From positions 85,854-149,853 of the forward strand of contig CACOPQ010000004.1 of assembly GCA_902629125.1 (NCBI GenBank): 64,000 nt of DNA, read 5' to 3'. Under the pieces are notes generated by a model that was not told where the DNA came from, did no database searches, and saw nothing but the letters and a program-made list of their open reading frames with translations. Position numbers and translations under genes: made by a program. Shown piece by piece: positions 1 through 9,296 of this stretch. The DNA is from an uncultured Alphaproteobacteria bacterium (GTDB lineage: Bacteria; Pseudomonadota; Alphaproteobacteria; Thalassobaculales; Thalassobaculaceae). Positions within the stretch are counted from its first letter, which is position 1. Each line of letters opens with the position of its first letter.

Positions 1-30
1 TAGTCTGATCTTAGATCGGAAAACAACAAA

Positions 31-2064
31 ATGAGCAAAATAGACCCTGTCACATTAGAGATTATGACTGAAGGCCTTATATCAGTAGTACGTGAGATGC
101 GGGCTACAGTTTTCCGCACAGCTCGCTCGGTAGCCATCTATGAAGCGCGAGACTTTTCTTGTGGTTTATTTGATGCTACAGGCCAGGTGGTGGCTCAGTC
201 GGAGGATATTGGAAGCCATGTTGTACCTTTACCTTGGTCCGTTGAACAATCCCTGAAAGAACTCGGTGATGACCTTGCGCCGGGTGACGCCATTTTGATG
301 AATGATCCTTATCGTGGTGGAACACACCTAAATGACGTTACTATCATTTATCCAGTATTCCATGATGGTAAATTGGTATTTTTTCCTGCTGTGCGTGAAC
401 ATTGGGCTGACGTCGGTGGGTCTGTCCCTGGTTCAATGTCCGGTACTGCAAACGAGATATACCAGGAAGGTATCCGTATTCCGCCATTAAAAATCATGGA
501 AGGTGGTAAAATCAATAACGCAGTTATGGAATTGTTATTATCAAATATGCGAGTTCGCGATGAACGCTTGGGCGACTTCAATTCGGGCATGGCCGCCTGT
601 AAAACGGCCGAGAGAAGACTTCGCGAATTAATTTCCCGCCACGGGCTGGATCCGTTGCTAGCTAGCGTAAACTTAAATCTTAAACGCTCGGAAAAACGGA
701 TGCGAGAAAAGATTTCATCTTTACCGGATGGCGATGTCTACTATGAAGATTATTTGGAAACCTTTGGGCCAAACGGGCTTGAACCATTATTGCTGCCTCT
801 TAGATTGACGATAGCCGGTGATAAGCTCACAGCCGATTTCACCGGCGTGTCTCCTCAAGTTCCAGCACCGGTAAACTCAACTCTGGCGGTTACCGCGGCA
901 TCGGTATTTATTACTTTAAAGTCAGCACTGGACCCAAAGCACGCCTTAAATCATGGTTCATTTCGGCCGGTGACTGTAATCGCGCCTGAGGGCACTATTG
1001 TCAACGTAACTCATCCAGCCCCAGCGGGTAGTCACGGTGAGATCCGTAAGCGAGTAATAGCTTGCATGTTGGGTGCCTTAAGCCAGATCTGCCCAGAATT
1101 AATTTCTGCTGACATCCATCGTACATCATTCCATAATTTAATTGGTGGAATTGACCCGAAGACTGGACGAGAATTTGTACACTACGAATGGTCGGCCGGT
1201 GGAAATGGTGGATTTAAAGGTGCTGATGGACCAAGCGTTATGGCGGCAATCGACTGGGGAGATCTTAGTACAGCGCAACCAAGTGAAGTATTGGAAAGTA
1301 GATTTCCGTTGCACATTGAATGGACACGTCAGGGGATTGATTCCGGCGGGGCTGGTTACAATCGTGGCGGACTTGGTATGCGGCGAAGTATTATGCTGAC
1401 CCGCGGTAGTGCATCCTATTCATTACTTTCAGATGGAGCGGTTATGCCACCGTTTGGCGTGTTAACTGGTCAATCTGGGGCACGTGTAGAATCATTTATA
1501 ATTCGTGACGGTAAGCGGATCGACTTCCCCACACCTGGAAAAGTTGGAGGTTTCCCGATGAAGGAGGGTGATAGGTTGATCCTACAGTCAGCTGGTGGTG
1601 GGGGGTATGGCGATCCATTGACGCGAGAAATCCACCGCATTACAGAAGATTTGCGCGCTGGACTTATCTCAATGCAAGCAGCAACAGAGATTTATGGAGT
1701 AGTACTGAAGGATGATAATACAATAGATCAAGATGCCTCAGTAGAACATAGAGAAAGGCTTTTGAAAGCTAGGCCGACTTTGCAGGCTGCCATCGCTGAC
1801 TTTGATTGTTACAAGACCGTCGGCTATAGTCGAAAACGAATCTGCCGCGTAAACCCCGCTGATGCACAACGCTTCGGTCAAACGATCGACGATTGCATTG
1901 AAATTCTTGGACCGACTGGCACGCCACTGCGCGCATGGATAGAAGTGGATGAAAGTGTTGAAGCTGGTCAATTACCTCTAGATACCCTAGGTCTAGGGGT
2001 ATTAGGCGCCGAGGAAGGCGACGACGTGAAAGTACGGTCCTTGCTGATACCCGTTGTAACGTGA
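31..2064 (+). CDS. Hydantoinase B / oxoprolinase family protein (HyuB-like)
   Basis: The 677-residue protein opens with the family hallmark IDPVTLEIM and carries NDPYRGGTHLNDV, the acidic/His segment REHWADVGG and the Gly-rich close GGGGYGDP. Members are the B component of ATP-dependent hydantoinases, 5-oxoprolinases and acetone-carboxylase-like enzymes and normally act with a HyuA partner, which is probably just upstream of the window. It is longer than the other two HyuB proteins here (556 and 558 residues). After the usual end, the last 100 or so residues form an extra beta-rich tail that I do not recognise. The substrate cannot be told from sequence. Confidence 0.9.
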   Translation: MSKIDPVTLEIMTEGLISVVREMRATVFRTARSVAIYEARDFSCGLFDATGQVVAQSEDIGSHVVPLPWSVEQSLKELGDDLAPGDAILMNDPYRGGTHLNDVTIIYPVFHDGKLVFFPAVREHWADVGGSVPGSMSGTANEIYQEGIRIPPLKIMEGGKINNAVMELLLSNMRVRDERLGDFNSGMAACKTAERRLRELISRHGLDPLLASVNLNLKRSEKRMREKISSLPDGDVYYEDYLETFGPNGLEPLLLPLRLTIAGDKLTADFTGVSPQVPAPVNSTLAVTAASVFITLKSALDPKHALNHGSFRPVTVIAPEGTIVNVTHPAPAGSHGEIRKRVIACMLGALSQICPELISADIHRTSFHNLIGGIDPKTGREFVHYEWSAGGNGGFKGADGPSVMAAIDWGDLSTAQPSEVLESRFPLHIEWTRQGIDSGGAGYNRGGLGMRRSIMLTRGSASYSLLSDGAVMPPFGVLTGQSGARVESFIIRDGKRIDFPTPGKVGGFPMKEGDRLILQSAGGGGYGDPLTREIHRITEDLRAGLISMQAATEIYGVVLKDDNTIDQDASVEHRERLLKARPTLQAAIADFDCYKTVGYSRKRICRVNPADAQRFGQTIDDCIEILGPTGTPLRAWIEVDESVEAGQLPLDTLGLGVLGAEEGDDVKVRSLLIPVVT

Positions 2065-2156
2065 TCAAAAAACGATACTGACGCTCGATATTACCGTACT
2101 TAAAATCAATCCTTTCTATTAGCTGTTTTGTGAAAGGTCATGATTTCATTGAGGAT

Positions 2157-2233
2157 TGGCGACTCCGGCAGGACTCGAACCTGCAACCCTCTGCTTAGAA
2201 GGCAGATGCTCTATCCAGTTGAGCTACGGAGCC
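2157..2233 (-). tRNA. tRNA-Arg(TCT)
   Basis: Read on the minus strand this is a complete 77-nt cloverleaf starting GGCTCCG and ending CGGAGTC-GCCA, with an encoded CCA. The seven-base acceptor stem pairs, the anticodon loop CTTCTAA gives anticodon TCT, and the T loop is TTCGAGT. A decayed copy of this tRNA and its 5' flank lies at 15020-15096. Confidence 0.96.
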
Positions 2234-2438
2234 GACGAGGAGAAAATAGACGCAAAACCCGAGGAAAAGCAAGACTTTTAGAGGAAAAACCAAGAGAAAG
2301 TCTTGAGTTTTGGTGAAAATAAAATAGCGGTTTTATTACAGAGGCTTAGTTATGTCCCGTTATCCATCATAAACCTTACACATGACGATTTTGCCGTAAC
2401 CTTTTATCAACATTAATAACTAAGGTAAGGAGTGAGAA

Positions 2439-2495
2439 ATGAGATTAGGCCAATTTAAAAATAGCACCGGGGTAAAGAATGACAAGAGAACTTAA
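2439..2495 (+). pseudogene. Truncated 5' end of an unidentified gene
   Basis: A strong Shine-Dalgarno (AAGGAG, about 7 nt upstream) precedes an ATG that opens MRLGQFKNSTG and meets TAA after 18 codons. Good initiation signals in front of an abruptly ending frame look like the surviving start of a dead gene. The family is not recognised. Confidence 0.3.
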
Positions 2496-2589
2496 ATTAA
2501 TTGAAGTCTGACATGCTAAAAATTAAAAAAGCTAATTTCATTATGTGGCGATTGGGAGAACTCTTCCCAGTGCCCCCTGTTCCATTGGA

Positions 2590-2700
2590 TCACAGAAGTT
2601 TATACGAGTTACTTGTTGGTTGGTCTGCGGTATTTCGGACCTCAGGGCGATGCAATACGACCGTCCAAATATCATCATTTTTATCTAATTCTACAGCCAT
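2590..2700 (-). pseudogene. Enoyl-CoA hydratase/isomerase (crotonase) 5' relic
   Basis: The minus-strand frame opens at 2700 and reads MAVELDKNDDIWTVVLHRPE followed by VRNTADQPTS, then hits TGA after 36 codons. Crotonases begin with just this pattern (a beta strand, then RPEVRNAVDRPT), so it is the first strand of such an enzyme. Nothing of the oxyanion-hole region is recoverable beyond the stop. The rest of 2234-3021 holds only this, the truncated start at 2439 and AT-rich sequence. Confidence 0.5.
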
Positions 2701-3021
2701 TATTTCTTCTTTTCGAAATGTTTCTTCGTGAAGCCTTAACCAGGCCTATTTAAAATACAATCAAGCAAAACTCGATTTAAATACTTCAACCAACTATGCT
2801 CTACAATAAAATGACAGTACAAGATGGGATAACTCTACCGATAAAAATTATCAAATAGCTTCCGAATAAAATTGATCTAAGTTTACTATTTTCAAACTAG
2901 GTTGTTTCTAAGTAGATTGAAATCCTCTAAAATTTCGTGGAAAAGCGTTGATACACTATAACAGTCTTAAAACCTTACTCATATTCAGTGATCTCGAAGA
3001 AGCGCAAGCGGGTTTTCTATC

Positions 3022-4818
3022 ATGGTGAATACAAAATATTCCGACCCTAACTATAATCCAGCAGAGAGGCCAGGCTTGAATGATAGTGATAATATCCCAC
3101 CAGATTGTTCCGGCCAAAACTTTTTCCTAATTGACCACCAATTTCAAAGTCTTTTGCCACTATATACCTCAAAGGATGAATACCAACATTTCAGATCACA
3201 CCTTGAGCGTCTAGGAAAGGTTGCTGGTGGACGCCTAAATGACTTGGCTATGCAGGCTGATAAAAACATCCCCGTATTGCATCCAAGGGATCGATTTGGT
3301 CGTGATATCGACTGGATTGAATATCATCCTGCCTACAAAGAAATGGAGCAGATCGCGTGGAATGATTTTAAAATGGCCGCTATGTCTCATCGGCCTGGAG
3401 CCCTCGGCTGGCACCAAGTTGTTTCTCCTCCGATTAAATATGCATTTCAATATCTATTTTCCCAAGCTGAATTTGGAATTTTATGCCCGTTATCCGTATC
3501 CGAAACATCGGCTTACCATTTCGAATGGGCCAAGGACGCAAAACTGAAAAAACTATTCTGGGAAGGATTAACCAGCCTTGACTTTAGTCAGAGATTAACA
3601 GGGACGCAGTTTATGACGGAAAAGGCTGCAGGGTCTGATGTTGGCAACGGAACATTGACTGCAGTACCCGATGGCGACAACTGGAAGCTCTACGGCGAAA
3701 AATGGTTTTGTTCGCATGCCGATGCCGATGTAGCCCTGCTGCTAGCGAGACCCGATGGAGCACCTACCGGTACAAAGGGACTGGGGCTATTCGCTATGCC
3801 TAGACATCTGGAAGACGGGTCCCGAAACAGTTACCGTATCGTTCGACTAAAAGATAAACTTGGTACTAAAAGCATGGCATCTGGGGAAATAATTTTCGAA
3901 GGCGCAAAAGCATATGCGGTTGGGGATGTCTCTCAAGGAATAAAACAAATGTTAGGCCAAGTAAATTTATCACGGCTTTCGCATGGCGTTCGGGCCGCAG
4001 GAATGATGCGTCGCTGCCTAAATGAGGCGTTAAGTGCTGCCCGCTTTCGACAACAATTCGGGGAACCTTTAATAAACAAACCGTTAATGCGTAGCCAATT
4101 ACTTGATATTATTATTCCGACCGAACAAGCTTTAAGTGCTGTTATGTACACGTCTCATTGTATGCAAGAAGCGGCGAACGGTGACACAAGAAGTGAGAAG
4201 CTTCTTCGCCTAGCAACACCATTACTTAAGATGATGGCATGCAGAGATAACGTTCCCGTCGCAACTGCATCTATGGAGACACGCGGAGGCCTCGGCTATA
4301 TAGAGGAATGGGTTAATCCTCGGTTAGTTAGAGACGCACAAATAGGGCTTCTCTGGGAAGGCACGACTAACATAAATGCCTTAGACGTTATCACACGGGC
4401 GATAAAAAAAGAAAATTGTGGTGAAGCATTAAGGGAAGATATGAATCTGATATTAGATGACGCTTCCAGTTGCCCTGGCCAATTAAAATCGCTCCTTAAA
4501 AATAAAATCGGTCGCGCAATCGAATTTGCCACTATTGTAGCCGAAAATCCCGATAGTGAGTCCGAATGCAGACGAGCCGCCAGTGGTCTTTATAATGCTA
4601 AAACTGCCACACTTTTAGCCTCAGAAGGTGCTAAAATTGGTGCAGAGGGCGGCGATGCACGCCGCCTTATTTTATCCCGCCTAGTTGTGGACACGCGGCT
4701 CACTCCGCGAGATCCATTAGCCGTCAATGAGAGTTCATTTCAAACTGAAGCATCAAAGCTTCTGATAGATGAAGCGCCCGTAAGTCTCGATAGAGCACTA
4801 GAAGTAATATCATTATAG
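3022..4818 (+). CDS. Acyl-CoA dehydrogenase, AidB-like subfamily
   Basis: FAD-dependent acyl-CoA dehydrogenase of 598 residues, longer than the usual 380-400 and typical of the AidB-like branch. The AidB-type segment FGRDIDWIEYHPAY lies near residue 92, the flavin/substrate motif MTEKAAGSDV near 195, and the C-terminal stretch GGLGYIEEWVNPRLVRDA is followed by LWEGTTNI, which carries the usual catalytic-base glutamate. AidB homologues can oxidise branched acyl-CoAs or bind DNA after alkylation; the neighbouring CaiB, HMGL-like and SDR genes favour a catabolic role. It is on the opposite strand from those genes, so it is not in their operon. Confidence 0.88.
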   Translation: MVNTKYSDPNYNPAERPGLNDSDNIPPDCSGQNFFLIDHQFQSLLPLYTSKDEYQHFRSHLERLGKVAGGRLNDLAMQADKNIPVLHPRDRFGRDIDWIEYHPAYKEMEQIAWNDFKMAAMSHRPGALGWHQVVSPPIKYAFQYLFSQAEFGILCPLSVSETSAYHFEWAKDAKLKKLFWEGLTSLDFSQRLTGTQFMTEKAAGSDVGNGTLTAVPDGDNWKLYGEKWFCSHADADVALLLARPDGAPTGTKGLGLFAMPRHLEDGSRNSYRIVRLKDKLGTKSMASGEIIFEGAKAYAVGDVSQGIKQMLGQVNLSRLSHGVRAAGMMRRCLNEALSAARFRQQFGEPLINKPLMRSQLLDIIIPTEQALSAVMYTSHCMQEAANGDTRSEKLLRLATPLLKMMACRDNVPVATASMETRGGLGYIEEWVNPRLVRDAQIGLLWEGTTNINALDVITRAIKKENCGEALREDMNLILDDASSCPGQLKSLLKNKIGRAIEFATIVAENPDSESECRRAASGLYNAKTATLLASEGAKIGAEGGDARRLILSRLVVDTRLTPRDPLAVNESSFQTEASKLLIDEAPVSLDRALEVISL

Positions 4819-4868
4819 GAACATTTTTTGCCGAGGCCGATTGTTTTTAAACGCTTTAGTTCCGCTAT

Positions 4869-5619
4869 TTATCTCTGTATTGTTCGTAATTCCTTATAAT
4901 CTTCCTCACTAACATATCTTTTATTCCCTTCTGTTTCACTTTTATCACCCGCTTGTTTGCCTTCATTAAATGTCTCCATAGAATCTATTATGATAGCTAT
5001 AAACAAGTTTAATACGGTAAAACTCGATGAAATTATAAAAGCGACAAATAAAATCCAAGCCCACAGATAAATTTCCATTACAGGTCAGACGATTCTCATG
5101 GACCAACCTTCTAATGTCATAATTTGGAAAAGTGTTAATATTGAGTCATCCAGGGTACCAAACCATTCCGAAAAGTTTTGTCCAAATATTTTTGTCGTAA
5201 TCACCAAAAACACGTAAAATACCAACAAAAGCAGTTGAATTATGGCTCCCACCCCGGACACGGCAGGCAAAAGTGCCACAACAATTCTGCGCAACCGCGG
5301 CACAGCTGAAACTAATCGAAATACTCTCAGCACTATTAAAGCCCTTAGAACCGCCAATGCCTCATTAGATGGAACTAATGTTATAGCTATCACCATAAAA
5401 TCAAAAACCCCAGGGGTCTCAAAAAAAACAGCGTCCCTTCGTAAAAATTCGAAGCACTAGCTTTATACAGAGAACGATGATGACTGCCTGATCAAACAGC
5501 AGCAATTCCCTACCAGTGAATTCCATCACTTTTGGCGATGTTTCTAAGCCGAGTATCAGGGCGTTCACTATGATCAGCCCCATTATGAAATTTCTTTTTG
5601 AAGGAGGGGTGATCAACAA
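4869..5619 (-). pseudogene. Voltage-gated sodium channel (NaChBac/NavAb type), broken by frameshift and stop
   Basis: Three consecutive minus-strand pieces join into one channel of about 245 residues. The first piece has S1 (IIVNALILGLETSP) and a later helix. The second has S4 with spaced arginines (LRALIVLRVFRL), S5, and the selectivity-filter segment TLEGWS, where NavAb and NaChBac have TLESWS. The third has S6 (TVLNLFIAIIIDSM) and a charged tail. Pieces one and two are separated by one extra base in a run of 8 A (plus strand, near 5421-5428). Pieces two and three are in the same frame, split by one TGA at 5085-5087 where the family has Arg (IV-stop-PVME). Two independent lesions argue for a real pseudogene. 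Confidence 0.85.
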
Positions 5620-5692
5620 GTAGATTTACTTTGTATCGCAATGTTAATTGTTCCAGCTCATTTGTTTTCATTATTCTGTTAAAAAATAAAAA

Positions 5693-6610
5693 TTAGACCC
5701 CAATATCTATATTTCGTGCTGCGAAGCTGCGGCTTGGGATATCTAGGATTGTTTCTATCTTTTTTGCTGTTGTTAATATCAGGTCGGTATCAAGTCCTGT
5801 GTCTAATTCAGATCTATTTAACATATTTACAATGTCTTCAGTGGGAAGATTTCCGATATCTCCCATTCCACCCGGCATTGCAATACCGCCTCCAATACCA
5901 CAAATTGAGCCCTCTACTGATTTCGCACCTGCGTTTAGAGCCGCAAACATATTCGCGGCAGCCATACCTGTCCTCTCATGCATATGAAATCCTAACTCTA
6001 AGTCAGGCCAACGGTCGCGCACAGCGGAAAAAATTCTGCCAATATGTATTGGATTTTCCATCCCGGTACTCGCAGCTAAATACAGACGTCGGATACCCTT
6101 TTTATGAAGTTTGTTTACAACATTGAAAATTGCTTCATCAGCTATTATTCCCTGATAGGGGCAGAAAAAAGTTACCCCCATCGCCATTATGAATTTTATT
6201 CCCGCTTTTTCCGCTAATTCAAAACAGTCTCCCGCCGCATTTATTGCGTGATCAAGTGTCATATTCTGATTTTTTTTGAGATACGTTTCACTAACCGTCA
6301 GCAGACCGAGGATCTCGTCGACAAGACCTGATTCGATCGCTCGGATAGCACCTTTCTTATTTGGAACTAATGCACGGTAGACCGTTCCCGGGCGCCGTTT
6401 TATTCGTTCTAAAACAGCTTCGGCATCAATTAACATTGGAACAACTTTTGGATGTGCAAAACTAGTTACTTCTATTATCGGCAAGCCAGCATCCGAGAGT
6501 AAATCGACGATCCTCACTTTATCTTCTGTAGATATCCATCGAGGAAAAGATTGAAGTCCATCCCGTGGTCCAACTTCTGCTACAACAACCTTTTGATTTC
6601 TTTTAATCAT
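5693..6610 (-). CDS. HMG-CoA lyase-like enzyme (DRE-TIM metallolyase family)
   Basis: TIM-barrel lyase of 305 residues. The N-terminal metal-ligand motif is VGPRDGLQS and the second ligand pair is HMHERTG. True HMG-CoA lyases have GGCP(Y/F)APGA(S/T)GN with a catalytic Cys in the C-terminal signature; here the region reads GIGGGIAMPGG then MGDIGNLPTED, so that Cys is glycine. An upstream Cys (SICG) is present. The enzyme therefore probably cleaves a related 3-hydroxy-acyl-CoA or acts in another aldol reaction. It follows the CaiB gene by 19 nt on the same strand, and the two should be co-transcribed. Confidence 0.85.
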   Translation of the reverse strand: MIKRNQKVVVAEVGPRDGLQSFPRWISTEDKVRIVDLLSDAGLPIIEVTSFAHPKVVPMLIDAEAVLERIKRRPGTVYRALVPNKKGAIRAIESGLVDEILGLLTVSETYLKKNQNMTLDHAINAAGDCFELAEKAGIKFIMAMGVTFFCPYQGIIADEAIFNVVNKLHKKGIRRLYLAASTGMENPIHIGRIFSAVRDRWPDLELGFHMHERTGMAAANMFAALNAGAKSVEGSICGIGGGIAMPGGMGDIGNLPTEDIVNMLNRSELDTGLDTDLILTTAKKIETILDIPSRSFAARNIDIGV

Positions 6611-6629
6611 ACTTCTCTTTCTGGGTATT

Positions 6630-7850
6630 TTAGCCTAACTCATAACCCTCATTCTCTAACATGTCTGAATCGAAACCGAGCATATCTATCAATACTTCCC
6701 TATTATGTTCTCCAAGTTTGGGGCCTGCATGTTTAATTTCACCAGGGGTACGCGAGAAGTTCCCGACAACATTTTGCATCTTTAAGGGGCCTTTCAACTC
6801 GCTATCTTCAACAGCCACAATATTACCCCGAGCAATAAAGTGCGGATCTTCAAATATCTCAGCTATATTATTACAAGCTGCAACAGCTGCTCCGAATTCA
6901 TCGAACAGTTCAATTAAAGTGTCTCTATCAAAGGCCAGGATTGCATCTTGTAAGGCGTCGTCTAATGCCTCTGCATTTTGAATTCTCAATCTATTATCCA
7001 AAAATCTTGGATCGTTAATGAGATCAGGAACATGCAATGCCTCACACATTCGTTCAAAAGTTGATTGTGCACTTCCAGAAATTGAAACCCATTTATCATC
7101 CTTAGTTCGATATGTATTTCGGGGTGCTGTGAATGGAAGACGACTTCCATTCCGTTCCTGTATTATCCCTAATTGATCATAATCAACTACCTGAGGACCA
7201 AGTAATGTGAATAACGGCTCATAAATTCCAAATTCTACAATTTGCCCTCTTCCACTATTTTGGTCTCTCTCTCGTAACGCCGCCAGTGCTAAATATGCTC
7301 CCATCAAACCAGATGTTTCATCCGCAAGACCAAAACCAGGAAGTAAGGGTGGTCGATCAGAATATCCGGTGATCGATGCGAAACCCGCATATCCCTCCGC
7401 CAACGTGCCAAACCCTGGCCGATGGCTATTCGGTCCGGTCTGGCCAAATCCCGTTATTCTTACCATTATAAGACCCGGGTTTATTTTACTGAGGGTTTCA
7501 TAATCGAGCCCCCATTTTTCAAGCGTTCCCTTGCGATAGTTCTCTATAATTATATCTGCATCTTTGACTAAAGCCTTAACGATTTGAACTCCTAGTGGAG
7601 TACGCAAATCTGCGGTAACTGACCGTTTATTACGATTGACTAATTTGTACATCAAACCGACGCCGTCTTTATTATTACCCCAATACCGAATTTCGTCTCC
7701 GGTACCCGGTCTTTCGACTTTGATAACATCGGCCCCAAAATCGCCAAGAAACATAGAGGATATAGGCCCTGCTAAGAAATTTGAGATATCGATAACCCGG
7801 ACCCCACTCAAGGCGCCACTTATAGGGGCCTTAATATTATCTTTATCCAC
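6630..7850 (-). CDS. CaiB/BaiF family CoA-transferase
   Basis: Class III CoA-transferase of about 406 residues, moving CoA between carboxylic acids. It starts GVRVIDISNFLAGP and continues through GADVIKVERPGTGD, the NRNKRSVTADL segment, the ENYRKGTLEKWGL block and VRITGFGQTGP, all family hallmarks. A GTG start at 7850 is preferred because AAAGGA lies 7 nt upstream; the frame is open to a TTG at 7895. It heads a two-gene unit with the HMGL-like gene, suggesting activation of a hydroxy-acid to its CoA ester followed by C-C cleavage. Confidence 0.9.
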   Translation of the reverse strand: MDKDNIKAPISGALSGVRVIDISNFLAGPISSMFLGDFGADVIKVERPGTGDEIRYWGNNKDGVGLMYKLVNRNKRSVTADLRTPLGVQIVKALVKDADIIIENYRKGTLEKWGLDYETLSKINPGLIMVRITGFGQTGPNSHRPGFGTLAEGYAGFASITGYSDRPPLLPGFGLADETSGLMGAYLALAALRERDQNSGRGQIVEFGIYEPLFTLLGPQVVDYDQLGIIQERNGSRLPFTAPRNTYRTKDDKWVSISGSAQSTFERMCEALHVPDLINDPRFLDNRLRIQNAEALDDALQDAILAFDRDTLIELFDEFGAAVAACNNIAEIFEDPHFIARGNIVAVEDSELKGPLKMQNVVGNFSRTPGEIKHAGPKLGEHNREVLIDMLGFDSDMLENEGYELG

Positions 7851-8165
7851 TACTGCTTCCTTTGATAAAAATTGATAAGTAAGACTAGATAGCAAGTGTT
7901 GACACGTTCTGTAAACTTTACTTCTTATTAAGTTGTAAAGTTTAAGGATAGCCGCTATATGCTTGGTTAAGTCTGAAACCGTACTTCGTTATACTAAATA
8001 AATGGCTTGAAGTAGCCAAGCGTCTAAACGTCACGACCGACGTGCTCCCTGATCTCAACCGCGGTAATGCGAATAAGTTCAAGAGATGGTCTGGCCTCAA
8101 AAAAACTGACCTGCCTGACATGAATGTCATAGCCAATTGATAATAAGCCAGCAGTTCTTAGGCTG
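7851..8165. other. Intergenic stretch with a possible plus-strand coding relic
   Basis: A plus-strand frame without a start codon is open from about 7950 to 8140 and contains NKWLEVAKRLNVTTDVLPDL. It is more GC-rich than its surroundings and may be a fragment of a dead gene. I do not recognise it and see no initiation site. Confidence 0.2.
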
Positions 8166-8327
8166 TCAGCAAGTCATGGCTTCTAATTTTTGCCGCGCCT
8201 CCCAGACGACTACACAATCAGGGCAACGTTGGGTGGCGGGTCGCCGCGCCCTATAAGCTGGATGTTTTCGGCAACCTTCAGATAATACTTCTAGGTATCT
8301 AATTTTTTGTTCAAGTTTCTTTTTCAT
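8166..8327 (-). CDS. 53-residue Cys/His small protein
   Basis: The frame begins ATG at 8327 and encodes a lysine-rich helix (MKKKLEQKIRYLEVL) followed by CRKHPAYRARRPATQRCPDC and VVVWEARQKLEAM. The C19-x2-H22 and C35-x2-C38 pairs could bind one zinc ion. The second half alternates as a helix, and the HPAYRA...C..C...EARQ pattern looks conserved rather than random. It lies between the SDR (42 nt upstream) and CaiB on the same strand and is probably transcribed with them. There is no clear Shine-Dalgarno. The function is unknown. Confidence 0.6.
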   Translation of the reverse strand: MKKKLEQKIRYLEVLSEGCRKHPAYRARRPATQRCPDCVVVWEARQKLEAMTC

Positions 8328-8368
8328 TTTAAAAGCTTAAACGCAAAAGAAACACGTAAGCAAGGTTA

Positions 8369-9140
8369 TTAAATCGTTCTGAAACCGCCATCAGCCATGA
8401 TAATACCTCCGGTAACATATGCAGATAAATCTGAAGCAAGAAAAATCGCTGGCCCCGCAATATCTATTGGCTTCCCGGCTCGTCCGAGAGGAGTATGGTC
8501 TAAAACTTGTTTGACCATTCCTGGGTTTGCATCACGAGCTGTTTTGTTCAAAGGGGTTTCGATTAATCCTGGACCGATAGCATTAACTCTTATGCCATGG
8601 CTTCCAAGTTCTGCCGCAAATGATCTCGTAAGGCCCAAAACGCCGTGTTTAGAGGTCGTATAAGCAGCTGAGTTTGGCCACGCCACGTGCACAAATGATT
8701 GAATGGACCCAATGTTGATCACTCGTCCTTTACTTTCAATTAGCTGAGACAAAAACGCGTGAGTTACATTAAAAACTCCCTTTATGTTGACCTCAAGAAT
8801 ATCATCCCAATCCTTAACCACAGTGGCTTTATCGCCAGTGACTGGGGTCCGCCGATTAATACCTGCGTTGTTAACCAGGATTGATGCGACACCTAACTTT
8901 TCCTTAACTTCACTCACCACATCGTTGCAAGAATCTCGATCGGTGACGTCTAAACCAAGGCTAATGGCTTCGCCGCCTTTTTTTCAAAATAGTTTGAGCC
9001 ACACGGGATCCCGCTTCAACATCTATATCCAGAATGGCTACCGAAGCTCCCTGCTCCGCATAACCTATGGCGATACCCTCGCCAATTCCTGATCCACCAC
9101 CAGTAACGACTGCTATATGGCCTTCCAATAGATTACCCAT
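8369..9140 (-). pseudogene. Short-chain dehydrogenase/reductase, frameshifted at a 7-A run
   Basis: The start is fixed by AAGGAG 9 nt before ATG at 9140. The N-terminus has the Rossmann motif VVTGGGSGIGEG, and the last 183 residues carry NNAG, the catalytic Ser and YTTSK, and the C-terminal NAIGPGLIETP and DGGF. The two parts are in different frames. On the coding strand TTG is followed by seven A and then GGCGGC (plus strand near 8977-8983); with six A the frame is continuous and gives a normal family length of about 257 residues. Nothing else is damaged, so the change is recent, a base-call error, or corrected by slippage. Confidence 0.85.
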
Positions 9141-9296
9141 GATCCTTACTCCTTGGTTAATTAAAAGAACATTGTGATCTTAACAACTGCTATTAGAAAA
9201 TAGATCTTGAATCCCATTCAATGAAAAATTTCCTCAATCATCAAGTGATATAAAAAACACTCGTTTTTTCGAACATTTTTTTGTTAGACTTAACAG

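Noticed and set aside
2501..2731. 76-codon plus-strand frame
   Set aside because: It is the reverse-strand shadow of the crotonase relic, which explains its codon pattern.
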